Made by a program: the position numbers and the translations under genes. Below, one piece after another: positions 8,151 to 15,281 of a stretch of 33,526 nucleotides of DNA. Position 1 is the first letter of the stretch. Each line of letters begins with the position of its first letter. The notes under the pieces were generated by a model that saw nothing but the letters and a program-made list of their open reading frames with translations, was not told the DNA's origin and searched no databases. This DNA comes from Candidatus Rubneribacter avistercoris (GTDB lineage: Bacteria > Actinomycetota > Coriobacteriia > Coriobacteriales > Eggerthellaceae), in the NCBI GenBank assembly GCA_019115845.1, contig DXCU01000085.1, positions 1-33,526 of the forward strand, written 5' to 3'.

Positions 8151-8163
8151 CGATGTTCTCGGC
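8151..8163. repeat. 13-bp direct repeat, right side of IS30-type element
   Basis: CGATGTTCTCGGC, identical to 6519-6531. The 290 bases that follow (8164-8453) hold no recognisable gene or RNA on either strand. Confidence 0.6.
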
Positions 8164-8453
8164 GTTGGCGAGCCGGATGCCGGATGCAAGACGCGGGCCG
8201 CAAGGCGAAGGGGCGCGGGCATGCGCCACGCTCGCTTCTGTCAACGAGTCTCCGCATTCCGCTCGGACGCAAAGGGGCCCCGGCCGCTCGCGACCGCAGG
8301 AAAATCCCAACCTCCCGCCTCCAATGCGGCGGGAAAAACACCCGGCCAGCACATATATCCAGCCCCTGCATCTTGAAAGAGTCGAAGGGCATCGCGGCTA
8401 CCGACAGAACCCGCCCTCGCTCCGTCTTGAGGCTGAAGCTTGCCGGCGGAAGA

Positions 8454-9368
8454 CTACGCCGCCTCCCCTTTCGCCTTCGCCGCCTCAAGACGAAACGATT
8501 TCCTCACCAGCGCGACGCCAACGGCGATGTTGCCTACGGCCACCCCTGCTCCTGTGAGCGCGTTTGCGAGAAGAACTAACAAGGGGTCCTCGCGTGCGCC
8601 GAACAGCGACATCATCGCCATCTCCAGCGTCAAGATAGACACGAGCGCGCCCGACAGGTTCACTCCCGACACGGCAAACATGGACTGCCGCCCGCAACGA
8701 CGGCTGGAGACGATCCCCGCGATGGAAACGCCAAGAGAGAAAAACGTATAGGCCGCCACCGCGTAGATGACGATGCCCGGGTACGCGAAGCCGCCCTGGC
8801 TATGCGAGACAAGCGTGACGAAGCCCGACACCACGAGCGCAAGCGCCCCGATGAGAACGCCACAGAAGCGCGTCGCCGCAGCCGTGCGAGCATCGTCGCC
8901 GCAGCGAAGGTCGTGCAGAAGGGCAGCCCGCATAAGGAGCAGCAGCAGGTAGTACACGCCCAACGTGACGAACCACCACGACGCCGCCCGTGCGCCATAA
9001 GCGAGGTTGCCCGCAGCCCACGCCGCATCAACGACAAGAGACACGGCGTTGCCCAGGGCGCAACGACGGCTTCCATCATCCACGATGTGGGCGATCCTTT
9101 CGTTGCGATGGAGCAAGCCGTTTACGAAGCGAGCAGGGCGTCCGCGCACGGCCGCCACAACCAGCGCCGCCAGGCACCATGCCGAGGCGATATAGACCGC
9201 ATAGGCAAGCGGGCCGTGCCGATTGTCGGACAGGAACACCCAGGCCATAAGCACCGCTATGGCAAATGGGCAGAGCGCCGCCACTGGCGCGGGCACTACG
9301 AACAAAGTCTTGAACAACCGGCGAACAACCATCAGCCGGGATTGCCTGCGGGGGTCATCGCTTCGCAT
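8454..9368 (-). CDS. Polytopic membrane protein of unknown function
   Basis: 304 residues from an ATG with AAGG six to nine bases upstream. I do not recognise the family. About eight hydrophobic spans are visible: near 20-45 (LFVVPAPVAALCPFAIAVLM), 55-75, 100-125, 130-150, 165-190 (VLIGALALVVSGFVTLV), 195-220, 235-255 and 265-290 (LANALTGAGVAVGNIAVGVA). There is no signal peptide and no obvious catalytic motif. A soluble loop (RFVNGLLHRNERIAHIVDDG) lies between spans two and three. It is 161 bp downstream of the hemolysin III-like gene on the same strand and may be co-transcribed. A transporter or membrane-sensor role would be a guess. Confidence 0.7.
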   Translation of the reverse strand: MRSDDPRRQSRLMVVRRLFKTLFVVPAPVAALCPFAIAVLMAWVFLSDNRHGPLAYAVYIASAWCLAALVVAAVRGRPARFVNGLLHRNERIAHIVDDGSRRCALGNAVSLVVDAAWAAGNLAYGARAASWWFVTLGVYYLLLLLMRAALLHDLRCGDDARTAAATRFCGVLIGALALVVSGFVTLVSHSQGGFAYPGIVIYAVAAYTFFSLGVSIAGIVSSRRCGRQSMFAVSGVNLSGALVSILTLEMAMMSLFGAREDPLLVLLANALTGAGVAVGNIAVGVALVRKSFRLEAAKAKGEAA

Positions 9369-9529
9369 AAGAACCTTCTATCCATCGAGTTGCCACATGC
9401 AAGCACCGTCGCCGGAGCACAGACGAAAGGTTGGCAAACGAGGCTCGCGCCTTTTGTTCAGCCATGCGGGATCCGACGCGAAAATTGCTTCGGAGCAGCG
9501 CAGCGAAACGCGCATGCTCTCGCGATGCA

Positions 9530-10033
9530 TCAGACCGCATACAGATAAACGGAAAGGAAGTGAAGCAGCGATCCGACCATGACGAAAAGATGGAAAACAG
9601 AATGCATGTAGCGCACGTCCTTGAGCACGTAAAAAACAGCTCCAACGGTGTAGAAAAGGCCGCAGGCCACAAACAGCCAGAAACCCGCAGGCTCCATGGA
9701 CCTATGCAGCGCCGGCATGAACGCGACAACGCACCATCCCATGGCAAGGTAAATCACCGCCGAAACCCAGCGCGGCCTGAACGTCCAGAACGCCTCGGCC
9801 AACGACCCAAGAGCCGCCACCGCCCAGATTGCCGCGAGAAGGGGGATTCCCGTCGAAGAATCAAGCACGCAAAGGCAATAGGGCGTGTAGCTGCCCGCAA
9901 TGAGCAGGACCAGGCCAAGAGCGGCCATCGCGGCGCCGAAGGCGTGAGTGAGGGAGTTGACAACCTCCTCGCCCGCAGTGTACTCGCGCACTTTCCGGGA
10001 CTTCTCGTTGAATCTCATCAGTAACGCCGTCAT
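9530..10033 (-). CDS. Hemolysin III / YqfA-like (PAQR superfamily) protein with internal deletion
   Basis: 167 residues from the ATG at 10033, which has AAGGGG nine bases upstream. Hemolysin III proteins are usually 210-220 residues with seven membrane spans and a metal site. Here the N-terminal motif REYTAGEEVVNSLTHAFG and first span run straight into LIAGSYTPY, the motif that normally begins the third or fourth span. About 60 residues are missing. The lost part normally holds the SxxxH of span two and the DH before the IAGTYTP motif, both proposed metal ligands. The second half is well conserved: YLAMGWCVVAF, GLFYTVGAVFY and HSVFHLFVMVGS. Frame is kept. Either a non-functional relic or a five-span variant. 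Confidence 0.82.
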   Translation of the reverse strand: MTALLMRFNEKSRKVREYTAGEEVVNSLTHAFGAAMAALGLVLLIAGSYTPYCLCVLDSSTGIPLLAAIWAVAALGSLAEAFWTFRPRWVSAVIYLAMGWCVVAFMPALHRSMEPAGFWLFVACGLFYTVGAVFYVLKDVRYMHSVFHLFVMVGSLLHFLSVYLYAV

Positions 10034-10057
10034 GTTCGTTGCCCCTTTCGGAGAATC

Positions 10058-10225
10058 GCCTGCAGCCCGCGAGCGCTTCCTTGTGATCGGGAGCGTCAAC
10101 TATGCCGAGCGCATGAGAAAAATTGCGAATGGGATCCGTCGCCATGCGGTCGATGGCCTTGTTGAGGACAAGCGCCTTCACGGCGCCTCCCGCAGCGCGG
10201 TCTTCGACGGTTCTCTCTTGCCGCA
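10058..10225 (-). pseudogene. Possible N-terminal remnant of a radical-SAM protein gene
   Basis: Between the zinc-ribbon gene and the hemolysin III gene a minus-strand frame begins with an ATG overlapping the preceding stop region (TGAGATG). It encodes VKALVLNKAIDRMATDP, then RNFSHALGIVD. This resembles the leading helical segment of a class of large radical-SAM proteins (typically K-x-A-L-x-Y-L-x-x-D-P-x-x-N-L). The frame then runs out of phase into the next gene without any CxxxCxxC cluster. The match is short and from memory, so this is tentative. Confidence 0.3.
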
Positions 10226-10227
10226 TC

Positions 10228-10908
10228 TCAAAGCCCCTCGCTCTCGTTCGGCTCGCGCAAGACGGCCTGGGCCTCTTCGCAAGCGGTGGCCAGCTGATCG
10301 TAAGCGCTCTCGATACGCGGATTGATGCGCACGGTCTCGGCGGCCACGGTCTTGCGATAGCTGTGGAGCGCGAACGCGCATCCGCCGATGCCGACGACTC
10401 CCACCACAATGCCAGGCACCATCAGATGCGTCCACACCATGGTGCAGCACATGCCCACGCCAAGGATCAACGCCGACAGCGTGCCGAGCGCGATGGCCCG
10501 ATAGCCCGCCTTGCGCGTCTTCTCAGCCTCCATGGAGGCAATGGATTTGATCAGGTCGTCCATGGTGCGTTGCAGCTTCGAGAGCTGAGCCTTGCCGCGC
10601 ACCTTGCGGCTGCGGCGAAACGCCAGCGCCGTGGTGCCGCTCGCAGGCGACTCCTTGGCACCCGTCAGCTCGAAGCCCAGGCTCTCGTAGCAGTCGCATG
10701 CCACGGTTGCAAGGTCGCTCTTCACGGTTGTTCGTGCGTACTCATACGAATCGCAGCGGGGCGGGCGAGGCGCGGCCTGCGCCGAGAGGCGGGCGACGTC
10801 CTCGGATGGCGCACCCGCACAGACGCCCTTCCCCGCCACCATGGCGCCGCATGCCGCACAAGCATTCGCGCCTCTCAAAATCTCGTTTCCACAGTTCGAG
10901 CAATACAT
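10228..10908 (-). CDS. Zinc-ribbon membrane protein of unknown function
   Basis: 226 residues from the ATG at 10908, preceded by a strong GGGAGGAG. The N-terminus MYCSNCGNEI then CAACGAM is a four-Cys zinc ribbon (C3, C6, C17, C20). A flexible linker and a mixed alpha/beta segment follow (about 45-135). Two adjacent membrane spans lie near 145-195 (IALGTLSALILGVGMCC; MVPGIVVGVVGIGGCAFAL). The C-terminal ~30 residues form a charged helix. Proteins of this zinc-ribbon plus membrane-anchor layout are common and mostly uncharacterised. It is divergent from the two-component system with a 236-bp gap between starts. Confidence 0.72.
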   Translation of the reverse strand: MYCSNCGNEILRGANACAACGAMVAGKGVCAGAPSEDVARLSAQAAPRPPRCDSYEYARTTVKSDLATVACDCYESLGFELTGAKESPASGTTALAFRRSRKVRGKAQLSKLQRTMDDLIKSIASMEAEKTRKAGYRAIALGTLSALILGVGMCCTMVWTHLMVPGIVVGVVGIGGCAFALHSYRKTVAAETVRINPRIESAYDQLATACEEAQAVLREPNESEGL

Positions 10909-10982
10909 GCAACGCTCCTCCCTCTGCCGCAATTCGGCGTGTTTGGTTGACGGAGCCAATGATGGACGGTTCGCATAAACGG

Positions 10983-10994
10983 AAAGTTAACTTT
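10983..10994. promoter_or_regulatory. Palindrome and ATAAAC repeats in the divergent intergenic region
   Basis: A 12-bp perfect palindrome AAAGTTAACTTT lies between two direct ATAAAC words (10975-10980 and 10997-11002). Inverted GTTTAT and TGTTTAC words occur near 11070 and 11080. The region separates the zinc-ribbon gene from the response-regulator gene, so these are candidate sites for autoregulation; no protein-DNA match can be made from sequence alone. Confidence 0.3.
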
Positions 10995-11144
10995 GGATAA
11001 ACAAGCTCGTTCACCTTCGATGCAAAGCCCGGGATTCGGTCCGGCAGCCCCGCCGCCCCCACCACGCTCGTTTATCATTTGTTTACGCTTGCATGGTTCA
11101 CTATCCTGGATTTCAAAAAGGCGGGGAAGGGGAAGGCCGAAGCC

Positions 11145-11825
11145 ATGGCAAAGATACTGGTGGCCGAAGACGATACCAACGCCAACAAGCTCATATGCGC
11201 GGTCCTGCGCCGGGCGGGGCACGACCCGCTGTCGGTCCGCGACGGGCAGGAGGCGCTCGATGCGCTGGACAAAAACCATGTCGACCTTATCGTGACCGAC
11301 GTGATGATGCCGTGCATGGACGGCGTGCAGCTGACGAAAATGCTGCGCGATGCCAGCTGGGACACGCCTATCCTGATACTCACGGCCAAGCAAGGGCAGG
11401 AAGCGCTGCGCGAGGGATTCCTGGCAGGTGCCGACGACTACCTGGTCAAGCCCGCCGACATGGGCGAGCTGGTGCTGCGAGTGGCGGCGCTCCTCCGCCG
11501 CTCGGGCGCGACGGAGGGAGGGCGGCTTGCCGTAGGCGCCGCCGTGCTGGATCCCAACAACCTCTCGGTGGAGCGTGGCAGCGAAAGCATCACACTTCCC
11601 CCCAAGGAGTTCCAGCTGCTCTACAAGCTGCTGTCGCACCCAGGGCACGCTTTCACGCGCATGCAACTGCTCGACGAGATATGGGGCTGGGACACCAAGA
11701 GCGCTGAGAGCACGGTGAACGTGCACGTGAACCGCCTGAGAACGCGCTTCTCCGGATGGGGCGACTTCAAGATAGAAACCGTGCGCGGCATCGGGTACCG
11801 CGCGATTGCGGGAGACGGACAATGA
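11145..11825 (+). CDS. OmpR/PhoB-family response regulator
   Basis: 226 residues from the ATG at 11145; a GGGGAAGG-rich ribosome site lies just upstream. The receiver domain (about 1-115) has the acidic pair in LVAEDDTNANK, phosphoacceptor D52 (LIVTDVMMP), the conserved Thr region (ILILTAK) and K102 (DDYLVKPAD). The C-terminal winged helix (about 130-222) shows LPPKEFQLLYKLLSHPGHAF, TRMQLLDEIWGWD and the recognition/wing region VNVHVNRLRTRF to RGIGYRAI. It should bind direct-repeat DNA as a dimer once phosphorylated. Its stop overlaps the start of the kinase gene by four bases (ATGA), so the pair is translationally coupled. Confidence 0.95.
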   Translation: MAKILVAEDDTNANKLICAVLRRAGHDPLSVRDGQEALDALDKNHVDLIVTDVMMPCMDGVQLTKMLRDASWDTPILILTAKQGQEALREGFLAGADDYLVKPADMGELVLRVAALLRRSGATEGGRLAVGAAVLDPNNLSVERGSESITLPPKEFQLLYKLLSHPGHAFTRMQLLDEIWGWDTKSAESTVNVHVNRLRTRFSGWGDFKIETVRGIGYRAIAGDGQ

Positions 11826-12943
11826 GCAGGACGATGCCGGCCGAAGCGCCAAAATGGTCGAAGGGCCGCACGGTCGCCATCACAGCCACCCTCGCCGCCT
11901 TCATCGCCGCGGTGATCGTGGCGTTCTGCACGGTCATGGGAGTGGCAGGGTCGCTCCTTGTCCAAGGAAGCGTCACGAGCCTCGATCGCCTGACGAGCCC
12001 CCAGACGGTGGTCGCGTTCATCCTCTTCGGATCGGCGGCGCTCGCCATCATCCTGGCGACATGCCTCTACCGCACGCTCGGAGAGCCGCTGCGCCAAATG
12101 ACCGCCGCTATGGAGCAGCTCGCCTGCGGCGATTTCGACGTGCGCATGCCCGAACGGGGTGCCTGGCACCTGCGCGAAGTAGACGAGTTCGCGCGCGCTT
12201 TCAACACGGCAGCTGAGGAGCTGGGGGGAACCGAGATGATGCGCGCTGGATTCATCAGCGACTTCTCCCACGAGTTCCGCACGCCCGTAAGCTCGCTCTC
12301 GGGCTTCGCGCAGCTGCTGCAGGAAGACGACCTCTCGCCCGAGGAACGCGCCGAGTACCTGCGGATCATCGTGGATGAGGCGAACCGGCTGTCAGGGCTT
12401 TCCGAGCGCATCCTTCTGCTGTCGAAAATGGAGGCTGCGGCCATCCTTCCCGACGTGGAGGACGTGGACGTGGCCGAGACGGTGCGGCGGGCAGCCGCCA
12501 TTGTGGAGCCGAAGGCGGCTGCGAAGGGAATCTATCTGGCGCTTTCGCTTGACGAGTGCCGAGTGCGCGGCAACGGCGACTACCTGATGCAACTGTGGAC
12601 GAACCTGCTTGACAACGCCGTGAAGTTCTCACCGGAGAACAGCCAGGTGAGCGTCGCCCTTTATGGCGGACGCGCAGACGAGGGAGGGCAAACGCCCGCG
12701 TCCGCCGGCTACATGGCCTGCTGGGTTTCCGACGAGGGGCCGGGCATGGACGCCGCCACGCGCGAGCATCTCTTCGACCGCTTTTACCAAGGAGACACCT
12801 CGCATGCCGAAGAGGGAAGCGGACTTGGACTTGCGCTCTGCAAGCGCATCGCAGAGTTGCATGGCGGCGTCATCGAAGTTGCCAGCGCCCCCGGCAAGGG
12901 ATCGTCTTTCGAGGTCAGGCTTCCGCTTCCGCAGAAGGCTTAG
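11822..12943 (+). CDS. Membrane sensor histidine kinase
   Basis: 373 residues, starting at the ATG that overlaps the regulator's TGA. Two membrane spans (about 19-41 and 62-82) enclose only a ~20-residue outer loop, so sensing is probably within the membrane or through partners. A HAMP-like segment follows (about 83-135: LGEPLRQMTAAMEQLACGDF). The dimerisation domain carries phosphoacceptor H150 in SDFSHEFRTPVSSLSGFAQL. The ATP-binding domain has the N box NLLDNAVKFS, G1 DEGPGMD, the F-box FDRFYQGD and G2 EEGSGLGLALCKRI. All expected catalytic motifs are present. The stimulus is unknown. Confidence 0.95.
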   Translation: MSRTMPAEAPKWSKGRTVAITATLAAFIAAVIVAFCTVMGVAGSLLVQGSVTSLDRLTSPQTVVAFILFGSAALAIILATCLYRTLGEPLRQMTAAMEQLACGDFDVRMPERGAWHLREVDEFARAFNTAAEELGGTEMMRAGFISDFSHEFRTPVSSLSGFAQLLQEDDLSPEERAEYLRIIVDEANRLSGLSERILLLSKMEAAAILPDVEDVDVAETVRRAAAIVEPKAAAKGIYLALSLDECRVRGNGDYLMQLWTNLLDNAVKFSPENSQVSVALYGGRADEGGQTPASAGYMACWVSDEGPGMDAATREHLFDRFYQGDTSHAEEGSGLGLALCKRIAELHGGVIEVASAPGKGSSFEVRLPLPQKA

Positions 12944-13264
12944 CAGTGATGCACGGCGAGTCCGCAACCGGCCGAGCATCCCCAACAACGCAGAGCGCGC
13001 ACACCCGCCGATATATCTTCAGGCATGCTTTGCATGAAGAGCATGCGCTTGCCCTTGTCGCGTTGCATCCGTCGCGCTGCCCTTGTCGCGTCCACGGACT
13101 TTTCGGCAGCGTAGTTTTTGCAATGCGCAACAAAAGGATTTAGCAGCTGCTTGAGACACTGGTGATGTTCAACAGGATGGACTGCCGATTATCCTCTCTG
13201 CATTCCACAGAAAGCCTAGCCTCTTTGGCGAACTCCTTGCGCCTGGCGAGCGGAAGGCATGGCG
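12944..13264. other. Gene-poor interval after the kinase gene
   Basis: No convincing gene. A direct repeat TGCCCTTGTCGCGT occurs twice 30 bp apart near 13050 and 13080. A minus-strand Cys-containing frame (about 12915-13133) overlaps the kinase 3' end and lacks a ribosome site. This is the boundary between the core-like block to the left and the accessory island to the right. Confidence 0.35.
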
Positions 13265-13351
13265 ACCAAAAACGTCTTCGTGTCTTATCTGCGGTTCCTG
13301 GCCAAGCTCATTGACAAATCGCTATGAGACTGCCGGTGCGATTTCACATGT

Positions 13352-13369
13352 CAAAACCTTCGGGTTTTG
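13352..13369. terminator. TTCG-capped hairpin between convergent frames (copy 1)
   Basis: CAAAACC-TTCG-GGTTTTG is a 7-bp stem with a tetraloop, placed between the 3' ends of two convergent frames. Its counterpart at 17458-17475 has a C-G pair replaced by T-A, so pairing is maintained. No U-tract follows, but T runs lie in the 3' arm. A bidirectional terminator or stabilising 3' end is the likeliest role. Confidence 0.5.
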
Positions 13370-13379
13370 CAAGGGCCAT

Positions 13380-13592
13380 CTAGACCTCCTTCCAGGCGTC
13401 GTCGAGTTCGCCGGCGCGCGTCTCTGCCACGGCGCGCACGGCGGCGAGCCCTCCGGGCGCGATTCGCTCGTTGTCGGCCTTGTCTTCCAGCATGGCGACG
13501 AGCCTCGCCGCGCCATCCAGCCTCTCCGCCGACCGGGCCACGGCGTCGGCCGTCTCCTTGGTTGCTCTCCGCTGAGCCAGGATTGGCATAGG
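13380..13592 (-). CDS. Small conserved protein of unknown function (copy 1)
   Basis: About 70 residues from the ATG at 13592 (MPILAQRR…), ending …AGELDDAWKEV. It is a charged helical protein with AVARSAERLDGAARLVAML and APGGLAAVRAVAETRAG. A near copy lies at 17513-17725, and a more divergent relative, with AERIEGTASILTMLEERADG, is seen in the broken gene at 17102-17364. The relatives show that a longer N-terminal region (…HAYFCMDDDKQDLPAQLFEA…) belongs to the family, so this copy is probably an N-terminally truncated gene. No ribosome site is evident. Function unknown. Confidence 0.45.
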   Translation of the reverse strand, partial: PMPILAQRRATKETADAVARSAERLDGAARLVAMLEDKADNERIAPGGLAAVRAVAETRAGELDDAWKEV

Positions 13593-13736
13593 CCAGGTCG
13601 GCTCGCCGAGCAAAGCCCCGCCGGCGCGGACCCGCGCCGGAGACGGCTCGGCGGGGGGTCGCCCGCCTCTCTGCTAGACCAGCGTTGACACGGACCCTGC
13701 CGGAGGCGGCTCGGCGGCGGGGGGGCAGGGGGGCGA

Positions 13737-13905
13737 CCGCAAGTTGGTCACAAAATGCGCCCTGTGGCACGCGCGGACCCGATTTTCCGCCCTCCGCCCC
13801 CTCCGCGCCCGGAGAAATCCCAGGTCGCGGAAATCGCGCGGCCCGCCGGCGCGCCGGATCGGCCGTCCGGAGTGCCACAGGGCGCATTTTGTGACCAACT
13901 TGCGG
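13737..13905. repeat. 169-bp palindromic element with perfect 34-bp inverted ends (MITE-like)
   Basis: Bases 13737-13770 and 13872-13905 are perfect inverted repeats of 34 bp, each starting CCGCAAGTTGGTCACAAAAT at its outer end and finishing with CCCTGTGGCAC. They enclose 101 bp of very GC-rich sequence that itself contains a weaker inverted match (CCGATTTTCCGC against GCGGAAATCGCG). There is no coding capacity and no clear target duplication. Such structure fits a non-autonomous mobile element or a large REP-like hairpin. No matching transposase terminus is present in the window. Confidence 0.75.
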
Positions 13906-14069
13906 ATCCGCCGCTTGGGGCGCTGCGTCTTGCTCTCGTCGATTTGCATAGGGCAAGGTCCGCTGCCGCATCGGTCAAGGATTTGCTCGACAGGGGGCGC
14001 GGCCAGGAGTTTTCCGGCAAGATTCGCGGCGGGCGGCACTTGATCGAATATCACTTCACGCACCTGTCA
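13906..14069. other. Open plus-strand frame of uncertain coding status
   Basis: A plus-strand frame leaves the right arm of the palindromic element and ends at 14072 with KDLLDRGRGQEFSGKIRGG then IEYHFTHLS. It has no start of its own. It could be the C-terminal end of a gene cut by the palindromic element, but I do not recognise it. Confidence 0.25.
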
Positions 14070-14089
14070 TAAACGTTATGCAGTCATGA

Positions 14090-14207
14090 CCACCGGCATA
14101 GCCGGTGGCTTGGACGGGCGACCCTGGAAGGGTCGAGAATGCCGGCTTGCGGCTAAAGCCGCGATGGTCCAGCGCGCCTTTTACCGGCCACCCCTGCAAG
14201 GGGTTGG
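14090..14207. repeat. Array of four short perfect hairpins downstream of tnpA
   Basis: Four stems with 3-4-nt loops follow one another: CCACCGGC-ATA-GCCGGTGG (14090-14108), CGACCCT-GGA-AGGGTCG (14119-14135), GCGGC-TAAA-GCCGC (14149-14162) and ACCCCT-GCA-AGGGGT (14190-14204). One hairpin is normal for an IS200 right end; four in 118 bp is not. Confidence 0.75.
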
Positions 14208-14215
14208 TCGCACCT

Positions 14216-14632
14216 TTACCGCTCGAACCTGCTGCCGTCTTCTTGATCGGCGATGTATTTCCTGACCGCCGCCTCGTTCAGGCCGACGGTGCTCACATAG
14301 TAGCCCCTCGCCCAGAACGTGCGGTCCCTGCCTATGCGGCTCCTCCATTCGGGATGGCGGTCGCATAGCGCAAGCGCGCTCTTCCTTTTCAAGCACCCCA
14401 TCACGTCCGAGACGGCGCACTTGGGCGGAATCCTCAAGCAGACGCGCACGCGGTCGATGCATACGCCGCCTTCCACGATCTCGCAGCCGGTCTTCTTCTC
14501 CACAAGCCCCCAGATGACCCCTCCCACTTCGCGCCCGCTCTCCTGATGGAGCACCTTCCTTCGATATTTCGGGATCCACACTATACGGTAGACGCAATCC
14601 CACCCCGTAGGTGCTAGACTCTTCTCGTTCAT
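14216..14632 (-). CDS. IS200/IS605-family TnpA-like protein lacking the HUH histidines
   Basis: 138 residues, usual length, from an ATG with an upstream AGGGG-rich site. Family landmarks are clear: VYRIVWIPKYRRKVL, RIPPKCAVSDVMGCLKRKSA, FWARGYYVSTVGLNE and VRKYIADQE. The Y1 nucleophile (Y126) and the metal-ligand Gln (Q130) are present. The HUH motif, normally DHVHM or similar, reads D60-R61-V62-R63, so both metal-binding His residues are Arg. A third conserved His, in YHIVW, is R16. All three are single His-to-Arg codon changes (CAT/CAC to CGT/CGC). The frame is otherwise intact. The protein should be unable to cut DNA by the known mechanism; it may be a recently dead copy or a DNA-hairpin-binding derivative. 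Confidence 0.85.
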   Translation of the reverse strand: MNEKSLAPTGWDCVYRIVWIPKYRRKVLHQESGREVGGVIWGLVEKKTGCEIVEGGVCIDRVRVCLRIPPKCAVSDVMGCLKRKSALALCDRHPEWRSRIGRDRTFWARGYYVSTVGLNEAAVRKYIADQEDGSRFER

Positions 14633-14910
14633 CGCTCTTCTGCCCCTTCAGTCAACTTGCGATCCGGACCATCGCTTCTGACATCTCAGGACAGGAGAGC
14701 TTTTTCCTAATTCTCATGTCCGGGATCTGGTGGAACCATCTACCGCACCACAGGCAGAGCCTGTGGGTTTCTCACAGGGCGCTAAACGTTCGTTCGTGCG
14801 TCGTGAAGCGATTTCGGGGATGCCAAGCCGCAAAGCGATGAAGTAACGTTCGAGACGATGGAGAGTCCCGGCCCGACGGTCGAGGCTCTCCTGGGAGGAG
14901 CCAGGAAGTC

Positions 14911-14970
14911 TTAGACGGCGCTCGGGGAAGAGTTCGTCGCCTTGATCGCGCGTTCTTCCAGATCCTTCAT
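14911..14970 (-). pseudogene. 19-codon frame with a strong ribosome site, probably a truncated gene start
   Basis: AAGGAGGTCGAA precedes an ATG at 14970 encoding MKDLEERAIKATNSSPSAV and then a stop. The near-perfect Shine-Dalgarno sequence suggests a genuine gene start. The next ~120 bases run into the outer end of the IS200-type element. Likely the surviving 5' end of a disrupted gene; a true micropeptide cannot be excluded. Confidence 0.35.
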
Positions 14971-15281
14971 TTCGACCTCCTTCGTCGTTCGGCAAAGCCC
15001 CTTTCGCCTCGCCTCGTGACCCATTTCCCGCCATCGGCCTCCTCGGACGCAAGGGGGGGGGACAAGCGGAACTCGGAGGGTTTGAGTTTTCGCAAGGCAC
15101 GCGAAAAGTTTTCGCGGGCCTTGCGCGCGACGCGATTCCCGGCCGACCATGTGCACCAAAGGACGCCGGGGGCGGAACAGGGATGCCTGACGGACGGCGT
15201 GGACATTAGGCGCGAAGCCGGGGCGCAGGAAGGACGGGCTGGGCGGACGCTGGTAGAATATGAGGGGTAGAAAGGAGCCGC
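14971..15281. other. Gene-free interval upstream of the AlbA_2 gene
   Basis: No gene recognised. It contains a run of nine G (about 15052-15060) and a TTCGCAAGGCACGCGAAAAGTTTTCGCG motif (near 15087) that recurs in diverged form near 33367. A TAGAAT at about 15253 could be a -10 for the gene at 15282, without a clear -35. Confidence 0.3.

Larger units (their letters stand above)
13265..13626. repeat. Duplicated block, copy 1
   Basis: About 362 bp matching 17372-17759 at roughly 92-94% identity outside a ~27-bp insertion present only in the second copy. It contains the end of a short plus-strand frame (…YLRFLAKLIDKSL, stop at 13326-13328), a TTCG-capped hairpin, and a convergent minus-strand small gene. 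The two copies bracket the interval 13627-17371 as direct repeats. Confidence 0.75.
14070..14790 (-). mobile_element. IS200/IS605-type element (tnpA only), approximate limits
   Basis: The minus-strand transposase gene is bracketed by hairpins expected at IS200/IS605 ends. CCACAGGC-AGA-GCCTGTGG (14748-14766) lies upstream of the gene and CCACCGGC-ATA-GCCGGTGG (14090-14108) downstream. Just outside each is the octamer TAAACGTT (14070-14077 and 14783-14790). Limits are inferred from these marks, because this family makes no target duplication and lacks terminal inverted repeats. No TnpB or accessory gene is present. Confidence 0.6.

Noticed and set aside
12915..13133. Minus-strand Cys-containing frame after the kinase gene
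   Set aside because: It overlaps the kinase 3' end, starts on a TTG without a ribosome site and resembles no family I know.
14090..14207. A guide RNA of a TnpB/IscB (OMEGA) system next to the IS200-type gene
   Set aside because: No TnpB or IscB gene is present, and the hairpins are downstream of a TnpA-only element.
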